Shown piece after piece: positions 45,460-54,436 of a stretch of 64,000 bases of DNA (its first letter is position 1; each line of letters starts with the position of its first letter). Both the position numbers and the translations under genes were made by a program. The DNA comes from Ruegeria faecimaris (GTDB lineage Bacteria > Pseudomonadota > Alphaproteobacteria > Rhodobacterales > Rhodobacteraceae): the NCBI RefSeq assembly GCF_900182615.1, contig NZ_FXTE01000014.1:31721-95720 (forward strand), in the 5' to 3' direction. The notes beneath the pieces were generated by a model, which had not been told where the DNA came from, did not search any database, and worked only from the letters and a program-made list of their open reading frames with translations.

Positions 45460-45530
45460 AATGTAGCTCATTTTGGTTAGAGCAATCGACTGTTAATCGA
45501 TGTGTAGCGGGTTCGAGTCCCGCCATTTGA
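45458..45530 (+). tRNA. tRNA-Asn-like gene (GTT)
   Basis: Cloverleaf: acceptor CAAATG (45458-45463) with CATTTG (45524-45529), D stem GCTC/GAGC (45466-45469 with 45480-45483), anticodon stem ATCGA/TCGAT with loop CTGTTAA giving anticodon GTT (Asn) and normal U33, variable loop five bases, T stem GCGGG/CCCGC with loop TTCGAGT. The acceptor has only six pairs; the next pair is C-A. The 3' end is A followed by ACA, not CCA, so CCA would have to be added. Its first bases share two positions with the CCA of the preceding gene, so both cannot be complete from the same transcript unless processed exactly. Confidence 0.65.
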
Positions 45531-45533
45531 ACA

Positions 45534-45932
45534 AACGCTGTTAGGTCAGCACCGGCCTTCAACGCCGGTCCGTGAAAACGGTCCAAATCATTAAGGTCCG
45601 GGTGTTCCCCAGCAGGGGTGGCACCGCGCTACGTCAGGCTTTGGCCGGGCGGGGCAGGGGTCTTCGCTGCTCTGGTCTTGGGCCGGAGGGCAGATGACGG
45701 TGTCGCCGGATTGGCGCCCCGCTTGATCCCTTGGGAACAGGCGGCGCATTGGTCCCGCGCCCCTCTCTCTGACCCTCTCGCAAAAGGGCACGGCGCGGGG
45801 GATGCCCGGTCTTTCACAGCCTTTATCCGAAGGCTTCACACCTGTCACTCAATCGGGGTGCAACCCACTGAAAACATGAAAAGGAGTTCGCTTTTGCGAC
45901 GACGATAGAGCGAGACGAAAAGGAGAAATGAA
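45534..45932 (+). ncRNA. Structured leader between the tRNA-like genes and the slipin gene
   Basis: About 400 bases without a supported gene. Strong short stems are visible: ACCGGC-CTTCAAC-GCCGGT (45551-45569), CCGT-GAAA-ACGG with a GNRA-type loop next to it, GGTG/CACC enclosing CCCC/GGGG (45600-45624), and TCGC-TTTT-GCGA near 45889. The slipin ribosome site (AGGAGAA) follows. One frame (45618-45908) is open for 96 codons, but the residues look random. This may be a leader of the slipin transcript or a third RNA of the locus. Confidence 0.4.
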
Positions 45933-47078
45933 ATGACACTATTCCAAGATCTGATCGACCGGCTGACCGGTCATCAACGGCTGACCCTGACCGAGACCCA
46001 GCGGATGCTGGTTTTGCGCAAGGGGGTAATTAACACCATCCTCGGCCCCGGGAAACACCGGCTGCCACGCAGGGATGTGCTGACCGAGCTGCACGATCTG
46101 GAGGCTCTCTTTTTCGTGTCGCCCTATGAGCGGGCGCTGATGCAGAACCGGCCCGAACTGGCCGAGGCGCACCTGACCGAGTTTCGGGCAGGGCCCGACG
46201 AGGTTCTGGTTCTGCTTCGGGATGGCGTGCCCGCTCGAGTGCTGATTCCCGAAGTACGGGCGCTAGTTTGGAAGGATGCCGGCCCCTGGGCCGTTGAGCA
46301 ACACGCGCTAACCGAGTCCATGGTTGTGCTCAAAGCGGTCGCGCAGCGGCTGGTTCGGGTGGGGCTGCAGATCCACTTGACGCGGGTCGAGATTGCCGAA
46401 GGGCATGTCGGTTTGCTGACCGTGGATGGCGTGCTGGTGGATCGGCTGAACCCCGGCGCCCATGCCTTCTGGAAGGTGGGCCGGAACGTCGAGGTCAAGC
46501 AGATCGACCTGCGGCAACGAACCCATGAGGTAACGGGTCAAGAGATACTGACCAAGGACCGGGTGACCATCCGGGTCAACCTCAGCGCCGATTACCGGGT
46601 CGTCGATCCGGTCAAGGCGATGGGGGCGGTGAAGGATTTTGATCAGGCCCTGCACCGGGCCCTGCAACTGGCGTTCCGGAAGACCCTTGGGTCGATGACG
46701 CTTGACCGGCTACTTGCCGAGAAGGTGGGCGTTGACACCGAGGCTGCAGATCGGGTGCGGACACAAATGGCCGGGATCGGCATCGAAGTGGGTGAGATCG
46801 CGTTGAAAGACGTCATCCTGCCCGGCGAGATGCGCGAAATCCTGACCGCCGTAGTCGCTGCCGAGAAACAGGCCGAGGCCAACGTCATCCGGCGGAGGGA
46901 AGAAACCAACGCCACGCGGTCTTTGCTGAACACCGCGAAAGTTATGGCGGAAAACCCGGTGATGCTGCGACTGAAAGAGCTGGAAGCGCTGGAAACCATC
47001 GCCGGCAAGGTCGAGCGGCTGACGGTTCATAACGGAACCGAGGGTCTGATGTCTGACCTTGTGAAATTGCGGGATTGA
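45933..47078 (+). CDS. Slipin family protein (SPFH/Band 7 domain)
   Basis: 381 residues from ATG at 45933 with AGGAGAA upstream (an ATG at 45928 stops after two codons). The SPFH core starts near VGLLTVDGVLVDRLNPGAHAFWKV and goes through VKQIDLRQRTHEVTGQEILTKDRVTIRVN, the slipin/stomatin pattern. The tail, AAEKQAEANVIRRREETNATRSLLNTAKVMAENPVMLRLKELEALETIAGKV (in part), is an alpha-helical oligomerisation segment ending in a conserved acidic block. No strong N-terminal membrane segment, so attachment may be peripheral. This subtype recurs near RtcB RNA-ligase operons. Here it follows two tRNA-like genes and lacks rtcB, rtcA or rtcR nearby. Confidence 0.85.
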   Translation: MTLFQDLIDRLTGHQRLTLTETQRMLVLRKGVINTILGPGKHRLPRRDVLTELHDLEALFFVSPYERALMQNRPELAEAHLTEFRAGPDEVLVLLRDGVPARVLIPEVRALVWKDAGPWAVEQHALTESMVVLKAVAQRLVRVGLQIHLTRVEIAEGHVGLLTVDGVLVDRLNPGAHAFWKVGRNVEVKQIDLRQRTHEVTGQEILTKDRVTIRVNLSADYRVVDPVKAMGAVKDFDQALHRALQLAFRKTLGSMTLDRLLAEKVGVDTEAADRVRTQMAGIGIEVGEIALKDVILPGEMREILTAVVAAEKQAEANVIRRREETNATRSLLNTAKVMAENPVMLRLKELEALETIAGKVERLTVHNGTEGLMSDLVKLRD

Positions 47079-47120
47079 TCCCGAATAAGGGCTGGTCCGG
47101 GTGATCCCGGGCCGGTCTGC

Positions 47121-47495
47121 CTAGTCCTGAACCGCGTGTTGGTTGAGAATGCGCAGAGGCACGATGTCCAGCGCCCGTTGATGTGTCGCCTCAAGATGAA
47201 CCTTGGGCGCGCATCCTTCGTCATGGGCTTGCAGGAAGCGACCCGCACATAAACACCAGCTGTCACCGGCACGCAGCCCTGGAAAATTAAACTCGGGGCG
47301 CGGCGTGCTGAGGTCATTGCCGACATATTTCGAATAGGCCAGAAACTCGACCGTCATTACCGCGCAAACCGTGTGGCTGCCCTGATCCTCGGGGCAGGTA
47401 TTGCAGGCGCCATCGCGAAAGAACCCAGTCAGCGGATCGCGGGAGCAAGGGGCGAGCACGCCCCCCAGAACATTTATGCTTTCCTGTTTCTGCAT
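47121..47495 (-). CDS. DUF2237 family protein
   Basis: 124 residues. The motifs NVLGGVLAPCSRDPLTGFFRDG, CNTCPEDQGSHTVCAVMT (shown in pieces), and DSWCLCAGRFLQAHDEGCAP with several cysteines mark DUF2237; the conserved C residues suggest a metal or redox site. Function unknown; often encoded beside unrelated small enzymes. Nine bases after the serine hydrolase on the same strand, so they are probably co-transcribed. Confidence 0.88.
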   Translation of the reverse strand: MQKQESINVLGGVLAPCSRDPLTGFFRDGACNTCPEDQGSHTVCAVMTVEFLAYSKYVGNDLSTPRPEFNFPGLRAGDSWCLCAGRFLQAHDEGCAPKVHLEATHQRALDIVPLRILNQHAVQD

Positions 47496-47504
47496 AAGAG
47501 CATC

Positions 47505-48668
47505 TTACAGGCTTTGCGCAATCTTGCGGAACATTTCTATGTTAATCTCATTCACGCCAGGGTCTCGAAACTTGCGATCGGCCCCGGTGGACACGATCAG
47601 CACCCCGCGCGGCTGGTCGAAATAGATATACTGACCATAGACGCCGCGGGCCATGAACTCGCCCTCATGCGCGCCCACGGGAATCCACCACTGATATCCA
47701 TAGCCGATCTTGCCCGATGCGGTCGGGGCACTGGGCAGGACCGAAGCGGCGATCCATTCAGCCGGTACCAGTTGCTGCCCATCATGAACCCCGTTTTGCA
47801 GGATCATCTGACCGAAACGCGCATAATCGCGGGTGGTGAAATTCAAGCCCCCCAGAACAAAGGCAACTCCGGCCCCGTCGGTCACGTAATAGCCATCCCG
47901 CTCCAGCCCAAGTGGCTGTACAATGCGCTCTGTAAGCAGTTCGGCCACGCTGCGACCGGTTGCTCCTCGGACCACCATACCGATAACATGGGTGTCGATT
48001 GACACGTATTTCCAGATTTCTCCGGGTGTTGCGAAACTGTCCTGCAGCGAGGCGGCAAAATCGTCCAGTTCTCGGCCTAAGGCGACCACTCGACCCATCC
48101 GGTTGATGTCAGAATTGTAATCCAGATAATCCTCGTTGAAGGTCACACCGCTGGCCATGTTCAGCACGTTGCGGATCGTCGTACCATCATAGGCCGTGCC
48201 TTGCAGTTTGGGTACGTATTGCACGACAGGATCGTCCAATGAGGCGATTGCGCCTTCGTCCAGCAATATGCCGAACAATGCAGAAAGATAGCTTTTGGCA
48301 ACCGACCACGAAATGCGTCGATCGTCTGGTGTGGTGCCCAGATAGTATTCCTCAAACCGGATCTGCCCGCCCTGCATCACAAGCAAGGATGTGACCGACC
48401 GGTCTTCGATCCATTGATCCGTGCCTGCTGGCAGGTCAAACCCGGGCCCGTAAGGCAATTCCCATGTGGCCCCATCCCCGCGCGGCAAGTTGACGGTTTT
48501 GAAAGCTGCATCCATATGCGAGAAATTGTGAACGATCTTTTCGGGGGAAAACAATGAGTTCACCGCCATCAAGCGTTGAATTTCCTCGCGTTTCCAGAAC
48601 CCGACAACGGCGGCTGCCAGCACAAGCATCAGCGCGATACGCAGCACCCATTTAAACAAAGCTCTCAT
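47505..48668 (-). CDS. Serine hydrolase, class C beta-lactamase-like (penicillin-binding/NylB family)
   Basis: 387 residues with a single N-terminal hydrophobic segment (RIALMLVLAAAVVGF), a membrane anchor or signal. The catalytic Ser-x-x-Lys is WSVAKSYLS (Ser122 and Lys125); the Tyr is probably in WKYVSIDTHVIG, and the third motif is near GYGYQWWIP. Sequence architecture resembles NylB-type amide hydrolases and DD-peptidase-like esterases. The protein most likely acts in the periplasm. Substrate unknown. Confidence 0.85.
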   Translation of the reverse strand: MRALFKWVLRIALMLVLAAAVVGFWKREEIQRLMAVNSLFSPEKIVHNFSHMDAAFKTVNLPRGDGATWELPYGPGFDLPAGTDQWIEDRSVTSLLVMQGGQIRFEEYYLGTTPDDRRISWSVAKSYLSALFGILLDEGAIASLDDPVVQYVPKLQGTAYDGTTIRNVLNMASGVTFNEDYLDYNSDINRMGRVVALGRELDDFAASLQDSFATPGEIWKYVSIDTHVIGMVVRGATGRSVAELLTERIVQPLGLERDGYYVTDGAGVAFVLGGLNFTTRDYARFGQMILQNGVHDGQQLVPAEWIAASVLPSAPTASGKIGYGYQWWIPVGAHEGEFMARGVYGQYIYFDQPRGVLIVSTGADRKFRDPGVNEINIEMFRKIAQSL

Positions 48669-48750
48669 TTGTCGCCTCCCATGATTGCCGGTATTGGAGC
48701 CTGCCCGGGAAAATTCCGCAATCCGGACGTAGGGGCAACGGCAAAGGGCG

Positions 48751-49431
48751 CTATTTGAACTTGTCCATCAGCTTCTGCATGGCAGACCTGCTGTCCCCGG
48801 CGGGTTCGGTAATGGTCTGGGCCGCTGGTTTTGGGTGCTCGGACGGTGACTTGGACGAACGCGGCGGTGCCGTTCGCAGGGCAACGGCGTTCATGAACTT
48901 ACCGCCATCGCCATTGGCCAGGTGCCTTGCGCCATCTGCAACGCCGCGCAGGACATCTTCCAACCAGTCGCTGTCAGCCTTTGCGAAATCGCCCAAGACA
49001 TATGGCGAAACCAATTCTTTCCGCCCGGGATGACCGATCCCAAGGCGCACCCGATCATAGGCTGGGCTGATATGTTCGTGGATCGACCGAAGCCCGTTGT
49101 GACCGGCATGGCCTCCGCCTGCCTTGACGCGGACCTTACCCGGCGCCAGATCCAATTCATCATGTAGGACAGTGACGTCGGTCGAATCCAACTTGTAAAA
49201 CCGCATGGCCTCGCCCACCGATTGACCGGACCGGTTCATGAAGGTCTGAGGCTTGATAAGCAAAACCTTTTCTTGACCAAGCCGCCCTTCGGCGATTTCG
49301 GCCTGAAATTTGGATTTCCAAGGACCAAAGCCGCAATCCTCGGCGATCCGGTCAACGGCCATAAAGCCAATATTGTGCCGGTTTCGAGCATATTTTGATC
49401 CGGGATTTCCCAGGCCGACAAACAGCTTCAT
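48751..49431 (-). CDS. pth: Peptidyl-tRNA hydrolase
   Basis: 226 residues from ATG at 49431 ([11 protein letters not shown]); another ATG lies two codons upstream. Catalytic residues: Asn9 in GLGNPG, His19 in NRHNIGF, and the Asp in [19 protein letters not shown] is conserved. It frees peptidyl-tRNA that drops off the ribosome. The alphaproteobacterial form has a C-terminal tail of about 40 variable residues ([14 protein letters not shown]...), visible here. It is downstream of rplY and probably transcribed with it, although a strong terminator hairpin lies between. Confidence 0.95.
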   Translation of the reverse strand: MKLFVGLGNPGSKYARNRHNIGFMAVDRIAEDCGFGPWKSKFQAEIAEGRLGQEKVLLIKPQTFMNRSGQSVGEAMRFYKLDSTDVTVLHDELDLAPGKVRVKAGGGHAGHNGLRSIHEHISPAYDRVRLGIGHPGRKELVSPYVLGDFAKADSDWLEDVLRGVADGARHLANGDGGKFMNAVALRTAPPRSSKSPSEHPKPAAQTITEPAGDSRSAMQKLMDKFK

Positions 49432-49510
49432 CGTCATGTCCTTGTCTCAAGCGCGATATCGCAACTGGTTGATGGCACGGATCGGGGCCGATTTTCCAGC
49501 CCAACGGGCA

Positions 49511-49540
49511 AAAGAAAACGGGACCCCAATGGGGCCCCGT
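49511..49540 (-). terminator. Intrinsic terminator after rplY
   Basis: On the minus strand ACGGGGCCCC and GGGGTCCCGT form a ten-position stem with one mismatch and a three-base loop, followed by TTTTCTTT. It is placed directly after the rplY stop and before pth, so pth may partly depend on read-through or its own promoter. Confidence 0.85.
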
Positions 49541-49567
49541 CACAAAACCGAAACTTTGGGTCCGGCC

Positions 49568-50221
49568 TTATTCTTCTTCGCTTCCGACGACTTCGACTTC
49601 ATCGGGTGCAACATCACCCTCTTCGCCCTCTTCGTCATCGCTTGTGGCCAGGCCGGTTGGGGCCGAGATGTTGGCGATCACAAAGTCACGGTCGATGGTC
49701 GGCTTGGTGCCAGCAGGCAGATCGACCGACGAAATGGTGACAACGTCGTTGATGTTCAGACCGGTAAGATCAACGGTGATCTTCTCAGGAATCTCACCAG
49801 CGGTACACATCAGCTCGACCTCAGGACGGACAACGGTCAGAACGCCGCCTTTCTTGATGCCGGGGGCCTCTTCCTCGTTGATGAAATCAACCGGAATAAA
49901 CAGTGCGATCTTGGTGGTCCGACGCAGGCGCATCAGGTCCAGGTGGGTCGGCAGGTCTTTGACAACGTCACGCTGAACGTCGCGGCAGATGACGCGAACG
50001 TCTTCCTGGCCTTCAACCTTCAGGTTCCACAATGTCGACTTGAACCGGCCCGCTTTCAGGCGCTTGAACAGTTCGTTGAACGGGATCTGGATCGGCAGCG
50101 GCTCTTTGTCGCCACCAAAAACAATGCCCGGAACCATGCCGTCGCGGCGTGCCTGACGAGCGGCGCCCTTGCCTGTCCCCGTCCGTTCCAGAGCTACGAG
50201 ATCAGGAATCTCTCCAGCCAT
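49568..50221 (-). CDS. rplY: 50S ribosomal protein L25/general stress protein Ctc
   Basis: 217 residues, the long Ctc-type with both domains. The N-terminal L25 domain is [25 protein letters not shown], and the C-terminal domain (about 95-190) is followed by a very acidic tail ([19 protein letters not shown]). It binds 5S rRNA. The long-form plus pth is the usual pair in alphaproteobacteria. Confidence 0.95.
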   Translation of the reverse strand: MAGEIPDLVALERTGTGKGAARQARRDGMVPGIVFGGDKEPLPIQIPFNELFKRLKAGRFKSTLWNLKVEGQEDVRVICRDVQRDVVKDLPTHLDLMRLRRTTKIALFIPVDFINEEEAPGIKKGGVLTVVRPEVELMCTAGEIPEKITVDLTGLNINDVVTISSVDLPAGTKPTIDRDFVIANISAPTGLATSDDEEGEEGDVAPDEVEVVGSEEE

Positions 50222-50355
50222 GATATTTCTCCAATGTTAGGGCGGGTATCCTCCAAGGCTGTATACCCGCGTGAAGCCGCGTCCTTAGCTTGATTCATTG
50301 AGTTTGGAAAGGGGTTTTTGCAGCTCGTCTATTTTGCGAGGCTCTGTCCCGCGCT

Positions 50356-50418
50356 CCGAGGTATTTTCGGCCAGATGAAGCAGGGAATCCTTTCTTCAAC
50401 TGGCTCTAAATATCTCGG
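50356..50418. repeat. Long imperfect hairpin, Rhodobacteraceae intergenic motif
   Basis: Two 25-base arms (50356-50380 and 50394-50418) with a 13-base loop pair at 20 of 25 positions, and two more as G-U. The arms contain the recurrent GGCCAGATGAAG and its partner CTTCAACTGGC; I recall a similar CTGGC...AAATA.CTCGGGG sequence as a frequent intergenic element in this family of bacteria. It stands after the lldD stop on the minus strand and may act as a transcript end or as a mobile-repeat remnant. Confidence 0.6.
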
Positions 50419-50464
50419 GGGAGGCGGCCAATCGGCGACAAGGACAGAGCCCCCATGCGCGCGA

Positions 50465-51631
50465 TCAATCTGTCCAGCTCCCTCCGAAGTCTTTCGGGAC
50501 AAGCAAATTGTGCCGGCCCAGATCGCTCACATTGCGTTCACCGCAAAGTGCCATGGTCGTATCAAGTTCTTTCTGAATGATCTCAAGTGCCGTGGTCACG
50601 CCTTTCTGGCCCATTGCGCCAAGACCGTAAACAAAGGCGCGCCCGATAAAGGTGCCCTTCGCGCCAAGTGCCAGTGCTTTCAGAACGTCCTGACCAGATC
50701 GGATGCCACTGTCCAGATGCACTTCGATGTCGTTCCCGACAGCGTCCATAATCTCGGGCAGGACACGAATGGAACTGAGCGCCCCGTCCAACTGGCGTCC
50801 GCCGTGGTTTGAAACCACGATGGCATCGGCGCCCAGCTTGGCGGCCATCTTGGCATCCTCGGAATCCAGGATACCCTTGAGGATCACCTTGCCGCCCCAT
50901 TGGTCCATCAGCTTTTCAACTTTGCCCCAATCCAGGCTGGGGTCGAATTGTTCCGCCGTCCATGTGCCCAGCGATCTTGTATCAGTGATATTATCAACAT
51001 GGCCAACAATATTGCCGAAGTTCCGCCGTTTGGCGCCTAACATTTCGATGCCCCAGGTCCATTTTGTCATCAGATTGGCGATGGTCCTAGGCGTCAGCTT
51101 CGGCGGCGCGGACAGACCATTCTTTAGGTCCTTGTGGCGCTGCCCGAGTATTTGCAAGTCCAGGGTGATCACTAGGGCCGAACATTTTGCATCCTTGGCG
51201 CGTTGGATCAGCCGAGAGACATAGTCCTGATCCTTCATGGTGTAGAGTTGGAACCAGAAGGGCGCAGTGGTGTTCTCGGCCACCTCCTCGATAGAATTGA
51301 TTGACATCGTGGACAGGGTAAAGGGGACGCCAAAAGCCTCGGCTGCTTTGGCGGCTTTGATCTCACCATCCGCGTGCTGCATGCCGGTCAGACCAACGGG
51401 GGCAAGGGCAACAGGCATGGTAACATCCTGTCCGATCATCTGCGACGCCGTCGTGCGCCCGGTCATATCAACCGCTACTCGCTGGCGCAGGCGGATATCT
51501 TCGAAATCCGAGCTGTTATCGCGAAAGGTCTGCTCGGTCCAGCTGCCGCTTTCGGCATAGTCAAAGAACATGCGCGGGACGCGTCGTTCATAGATGTGTT
51601 TGAGGTCTTGGATATTGGTGATGACGGGCAT
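50465..51631 (-). CDS. lldD: FMN-dependent alpha-hydroxy-acid dehydrogenase (L-lactate dehydrogenase LldD-like)
   Basis: 388 residues from ATG at 51631. The FMN-binding residues appear in the conserved LAPVGLTGMQHADGE, and the catalytic His-Arg pair is in IVVSNHGGRQLDG, the signature of the family; DSGIRSGQDVLKALALGA lines the FMN phosphate site. It oxidises L-lactate to pyruvate at the membrane, passing electrons to quinone, but glycolate or mandelate oxidase substrates are not excluded. It is bounded by the repeat at 50356 and by the trpA terminator. Confidence 0.85.
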   Translation of the reverse strand: MPVITNIQDLKHIYERRVPRMFFDYAESGSWTEQTFRDNSSDFEDIRLRQRVAVDMTGRTTASQMIGQDVTMPVALAPVGLTGMQHADGEIKAAKAAEAFGVPFTLSTMSINSIEEVAENTTAPFWFQLYTMKDQDYVSRLIQRAKDAKCSALVITLDLQILGQRHKDLKNGLSAPPKLTPRTIANLMTKWTWGIEMLGAKRRNFGNIVGHVDNITDTRSLGTWTAEQFDPSLDWGKVEKLMDQWGGKVILKGILDSEDAKMAAKLGADAIVVSNHGGRQLDGALSSIRVLPEIMDAVGNDIEVHLDSGIRSGQDVLKALALGAKGTFIGRAFVYGLGAMGQKGVTTALEIIQKELDTTMALCGERNVSDLGRHNLLVPKDFGGSWTD

Positions 51632-51720
51632 GAGATGCGGCTTTCGAAAGATTGGTCCTTTTTCTTTACCAATTTTTCGAAAGCCTCGCAACGCCACGTT
51701 TCTGTGCGCAACGTTAGGTG

Positions 51721-51758
51721 CAATAGAAAAACCGCAGCCGGGTTGCGCCGACTGCGGT
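51721..51758 (-). terminator. Intrinsic terminator after trpA
   Basis: On the minus strand ACCGCAG and CTGCGGT pair perfectly over a 14-base interior with further GC pairs, followed by TTTTTCTA. It separates trpA from lldD, so the two are not co-transcribed. Confidence 0.88.
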
Positions 51759-51783
51759 CAAGATTGCGAAACCGGTCGTTGGA

Positions 51784-52575
51784 TCAGGCCGAATGTGCCC
51801 CATCTGCCAGCGATTTGACAAAATCCAGAACTTCACCAACCGACTTCCCGGCGGCGATCTGGCTGACAATGGCCGAGCCGACCACAGCGCCATCGGCAAC
51901 AGTTGCGATTGCCCGCGATTTTTCCGGGGTATTGATTCCAAAGCCCACGATCACTGGCAAATCCGTGGCGGATTTGATCCGAGAGACCTCGGGGCCTACA
52001 TTCGTGGCCTGGGCTTCGGCTGCGCCTGTGATCCCCGTGATCGAGACGTAATACACAAATCCCGAAGTGTTCTGAAGAACGCGCGGAAGCCGTTTGTCAT
52101 CCGTTGTCGGCGTGGCGAGGCGGATAAAGTTCAATCCAGCCGCCTGTGCAGGCAGGCAAAGTTCGTCATCTTCTTCGGGGGGCAGGTCAACGACGATCAG
52201 GCCGTCGATGCCAGCCTCAGTAGCGTCCGCCAGAAACCTTTCCACACCGCGGCTGTAGATGGGATTGTAATACCCCATTAGCACAATAGGCGTTGTATCA
52301 TCCGTTTCCCGAAAAGCACGTGCAAGATCCAGTGTGCGTTGCAAGGTCATCCCGCCCTCTAGGGCGCGTTGTCCTGCTGCCTGGATGGTCGGACCATCCG
52401 CCATCGGGTCAGTGAACGGCAGCCCAAGTTCGATCACGTCGACACCGGCACCGGGCAAGCCCCTGACGATCTCAAGCGAGGTGTCGAAATCGGGGTCACC
52501 GGCCATGATGTAGGATACGAAGGCCTTTTTGCCCTCGGCCTTGAGGGCGGCGAACTTGGCGTCGATACGGGTCAT
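51784..52575 (-). CDS. trpA: Tryptophan synthase alpha chain TrpA
   Basis: 263 residues from ATG at 52575 with AAGGAC upstream. Catalytic Glu49 ([11 protein letters not shown]) and Asp60 (ADGPTIQ) are present, with the [11 protein letters not shown] loop and the phosphate-binding GFGINTPEK loop. It cleaves indole-3-glycerol phosphate to indole for TrpB. In this genome trpA is about 6.7 kb from trpB and on the opposite strand, so the subunits are not co-transcribed. Confidence 0.97.
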   Translation of the reverse strand: MTRIDAKFAALKAEGKKAFVSYIMAGDPDFDTSLEIVRGLPGAGVDVIELGLPFTDPMADGPTIQAAGQRALEGGMTLQRTLDLARAFRETDDTTPIVLMGYYNPIYSRGVERFLADATEAGIDGLIVVDLPPEEDDELCLPAQAAGLNFIRLATPTTDDKRLPRVLQNTSGFVYYVSITGITGAAEAQATNVGPEVSRIKSATDLPVIVGFGINTPEKSRAIATVADGAVVGSAIVSQIAAGKSVGEVLDFVKSLADGAHSA

Positions 52576-52653
52576 CTGCGGTCCTTGCATACGGATTTGA
52601 ACCTGATGTGCAGAAACTTTGCCCGGAAATCAATCCCGCTGGGCCAGATTGCT

Positions 52654-53139
52654 TCAGAACCCGTAGTGATAACGCATGAACACTGAGTTGACGCCGGGAT
52701 TGAAACTGTCCGTGCTCGCGTTCGAATTATGGGTGATGGCCAGCGAGAGCTTGTTTCCGTTTTCCAGGGCATATCCAATTCCGAAAAGGCTGCGGATCTG
52801 GAAATTTCCGCCGAGATCATTGTCATCATTTGAGGCGTTGTAGTAGCCAGGCATCACGCTGGCCTCTGCGAACCACCGATCAGAGATCGTATAGAGACCG
52901 ACCAAACCGGCGCCAATATGCGTGTCGGCATCTGCATCCACCGTCAGAGCCACACCCCAGCCAGCACTGAGGCGCGTGGCTTCGTGAAACGGGCTGTGCT
53001 GGTATTCCAGTGACACGACCGCCTGATCATTGCTGCTGGTGTGGGTGAAATCCGCATATCCTGCTCCCAATACGATGGACTGCCCGTGTGCCATGGTCGT
53101 GGTGGCCAGCAAAGTGCTCATTAAGAAAAGTGTTTTCAT
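52654..53139 (-). CDS. PagL-like lipid A 3-O-deacylase (acyloxyacyl hydrolase family)
   Basis: 161 residues from ATG at 53139, with a signal peptide (LFLMSTLLATTTMAHG). The C-terminal part is an eight-stranded barrel with the PagL hallmark THNSNAS (His137, Ser139, Asn140), then NPGVN and the closing YHYGF with a terminal Phe. PagL removes the 3-O acyl chain of lipid A in the outer membrane. The length matches the family (about 150-180). No regulatory neighbour was seen; ychF is divergent. Confidence 0.75.
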   Translation of the reverse strand: MKTLFLMSTLLATTTMAHGQSIVLGAGYADFTHTSSNDQAVVSLEYQHSPFHEATRLSAGWGVALTVDADADTHIGAGLVGLYTISDRWFAEASVMPGYYNASNDDNDLGGNFQIRSLFGIGYALENGNKLSLAITHNSNASTDSFNPGVNSVFMRYHYGF

Positions 53140-53333
53140 CTCGGTACTTCTTGGTTTTCTCAACTCCCTGTCAGTTGGTGACGTGGCAGTGGCAGAATCA
53201 AGTATTCGAAGTACACGTTTGATTAACAGATAAGTGATGTTGCAACTGGGACTCGACCTGTTGCCGCCGTCCGGGTTGCGCATTTGCCCGGACGTGAATA
53301 GAAGACGCCGTCGTATCGCTTCAGGAGGCCGAG

Positions 53334-54431
53334 ATGGGCTTTAAAATGGGAATCGTGGGTTTGCCGAATGTGGGCAAGTCGACTCTCTTCAATGCGCTGA
53401 CCAAGACAGCGGCTGCTCAGGCGGCGAATTTCCCGTTCTGCACCATTGAACCCAATGTGGGTGATGTGGCGGTGCCCGATGACCGGCTGGACAAGCTGGC
53501 GGCGATTGCAAGTTCAAAGCAGATCATCCCGACGCGAATGACGTTTGTGGATATCGCGGGCCTGGTAAAGGGCGCGTCAAAGGGCGAGGGGTTGGGCAAC
53601 CAGTTTCTGGCCAACATCCGTGAGACTGACGCCATCGCTCATGTGTTGCGCTGCTTCGAAGATGGTGATGTGACCCATGTCGATGGCCGCGTCGATCCCG
53701 TGGCGGATGCCGATACGATTGAGACCGAACTGATGCTGGCCGATCTGGAAAGCATCGAAAAGCGCCGTGCCAATCTGGTGCGCAAGCTGAAGGGCAACGA
53801 CAAAGAGGCACAGCAACAGGAACGTTTGCTTGCCAAAGCGCAGGCCATGCTGGAAGACGGCAAACCCGCGCGTCTGGTCGAAGTTAGCGACGAAGACGAC
53901 AAGGCCTGGAAGATGCTGCAACTGCTGACCACCAAACCGGTTCTCTATGTCTGCAACGTCTCGGAAGAAGAGGCCGCCGAGGGCAATGAATATTCAGCCC
54001 GTGTGGCTGAAATGGCCGCAGCGCAAGGCAACTCGCACGTCATTATCAGTGCCAAGATCGAAGAAGAGATTAGCCTGCTGGAAGAGGACGAAGCGCAGAT
54101 GTTCCTCGAGGAAATGGGGCTGGAAGAGCCAGGTCTCGACCGTCTGATCCGCGCAGGCTACGACCTGCTGAAGCTGGAAACCTATTTCACCGTCGGCCCG
54201 AAAGAAGCCCGTGCCTGGACCATCCGCACCGGCACCGCCGCGCCGCAGGCTGCTGGCGTCATCCATGGCGATTTCGAAAAGGGTTTCATCCGTGCTGAAA
54301 CGATCGCCTATGACGACTATGTTTCGGCAAACGGAGAGCAAGGCGCCAAAGAGGCAGGCAAGATGCGCGCCGAAGGCAAGGGCTATGTCGTCAAGGATGG
54401 CGATGTGATGCACTTCTTGTTTAATACCTAA
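53334..54431 (+). CDS. ychF: Ribosome-binding ATPase YchF
   Basis: 365 residues. [18 protein letters not shown] holds Walker A (P-loop 9-17), and [21 protein letters not shown] is the G3 region; the C-terminal TGS domain carries ...[17 protein letters not shown]. YchF is the OBG-type universal GTPase-fold protein that hydrolyses ATP and associates with the ribosome. It precedes the GNAT gene by five bases. Confidence 0.97.
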   Translation: MGFKMGIVGLPNVGKSTLFNALTKTAAAQAANFPFCTIEPNVGDVAVPDDRLDKLAAIASSKQIIPTRMTFVDIAGLVKGASKGEGLGNQFLANIRETDAIAHVLRCFEDGDVTHVDGRVDPVADADTIETELMLADLESIEKRRANLVRKLKGNDKEAQQQERLLAKAQAMLEDGKPARLVEVSDEDDKAWKMLQLLTTKPVLYVCNVSEEEAAEGNEYSARVAEMAAAQGNSHVIISAKIEEEISLLEEDEAQMFLEEMGLEEPGLDRLIRAGYDLLKLETYFTVGPKEARAWTIRTGTAAPQAAGVIHGDFEKGFIRAETIAYDDYVSANGEQGAKEAGKMRAEGKGYVVKDGDVMHFLFNT

Positions 54432-54436
54432 GCGCC

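Noticed and set aside
45320..45586. Minus-strand frame containing MAGLEPATHRL
   Set aside because: This kind of peptide is a common artefact of translating tRNA genes backwards; the frame lies over the two tRNA-like genes.
45618..45908. A 96-codon plus-strand frame between the tRNA-like pair and slipin
   Set aside because: The residues look random (Arg/Ala/Gly-rich from GC skew), no ribosome site, and strong RNA stems cross it.
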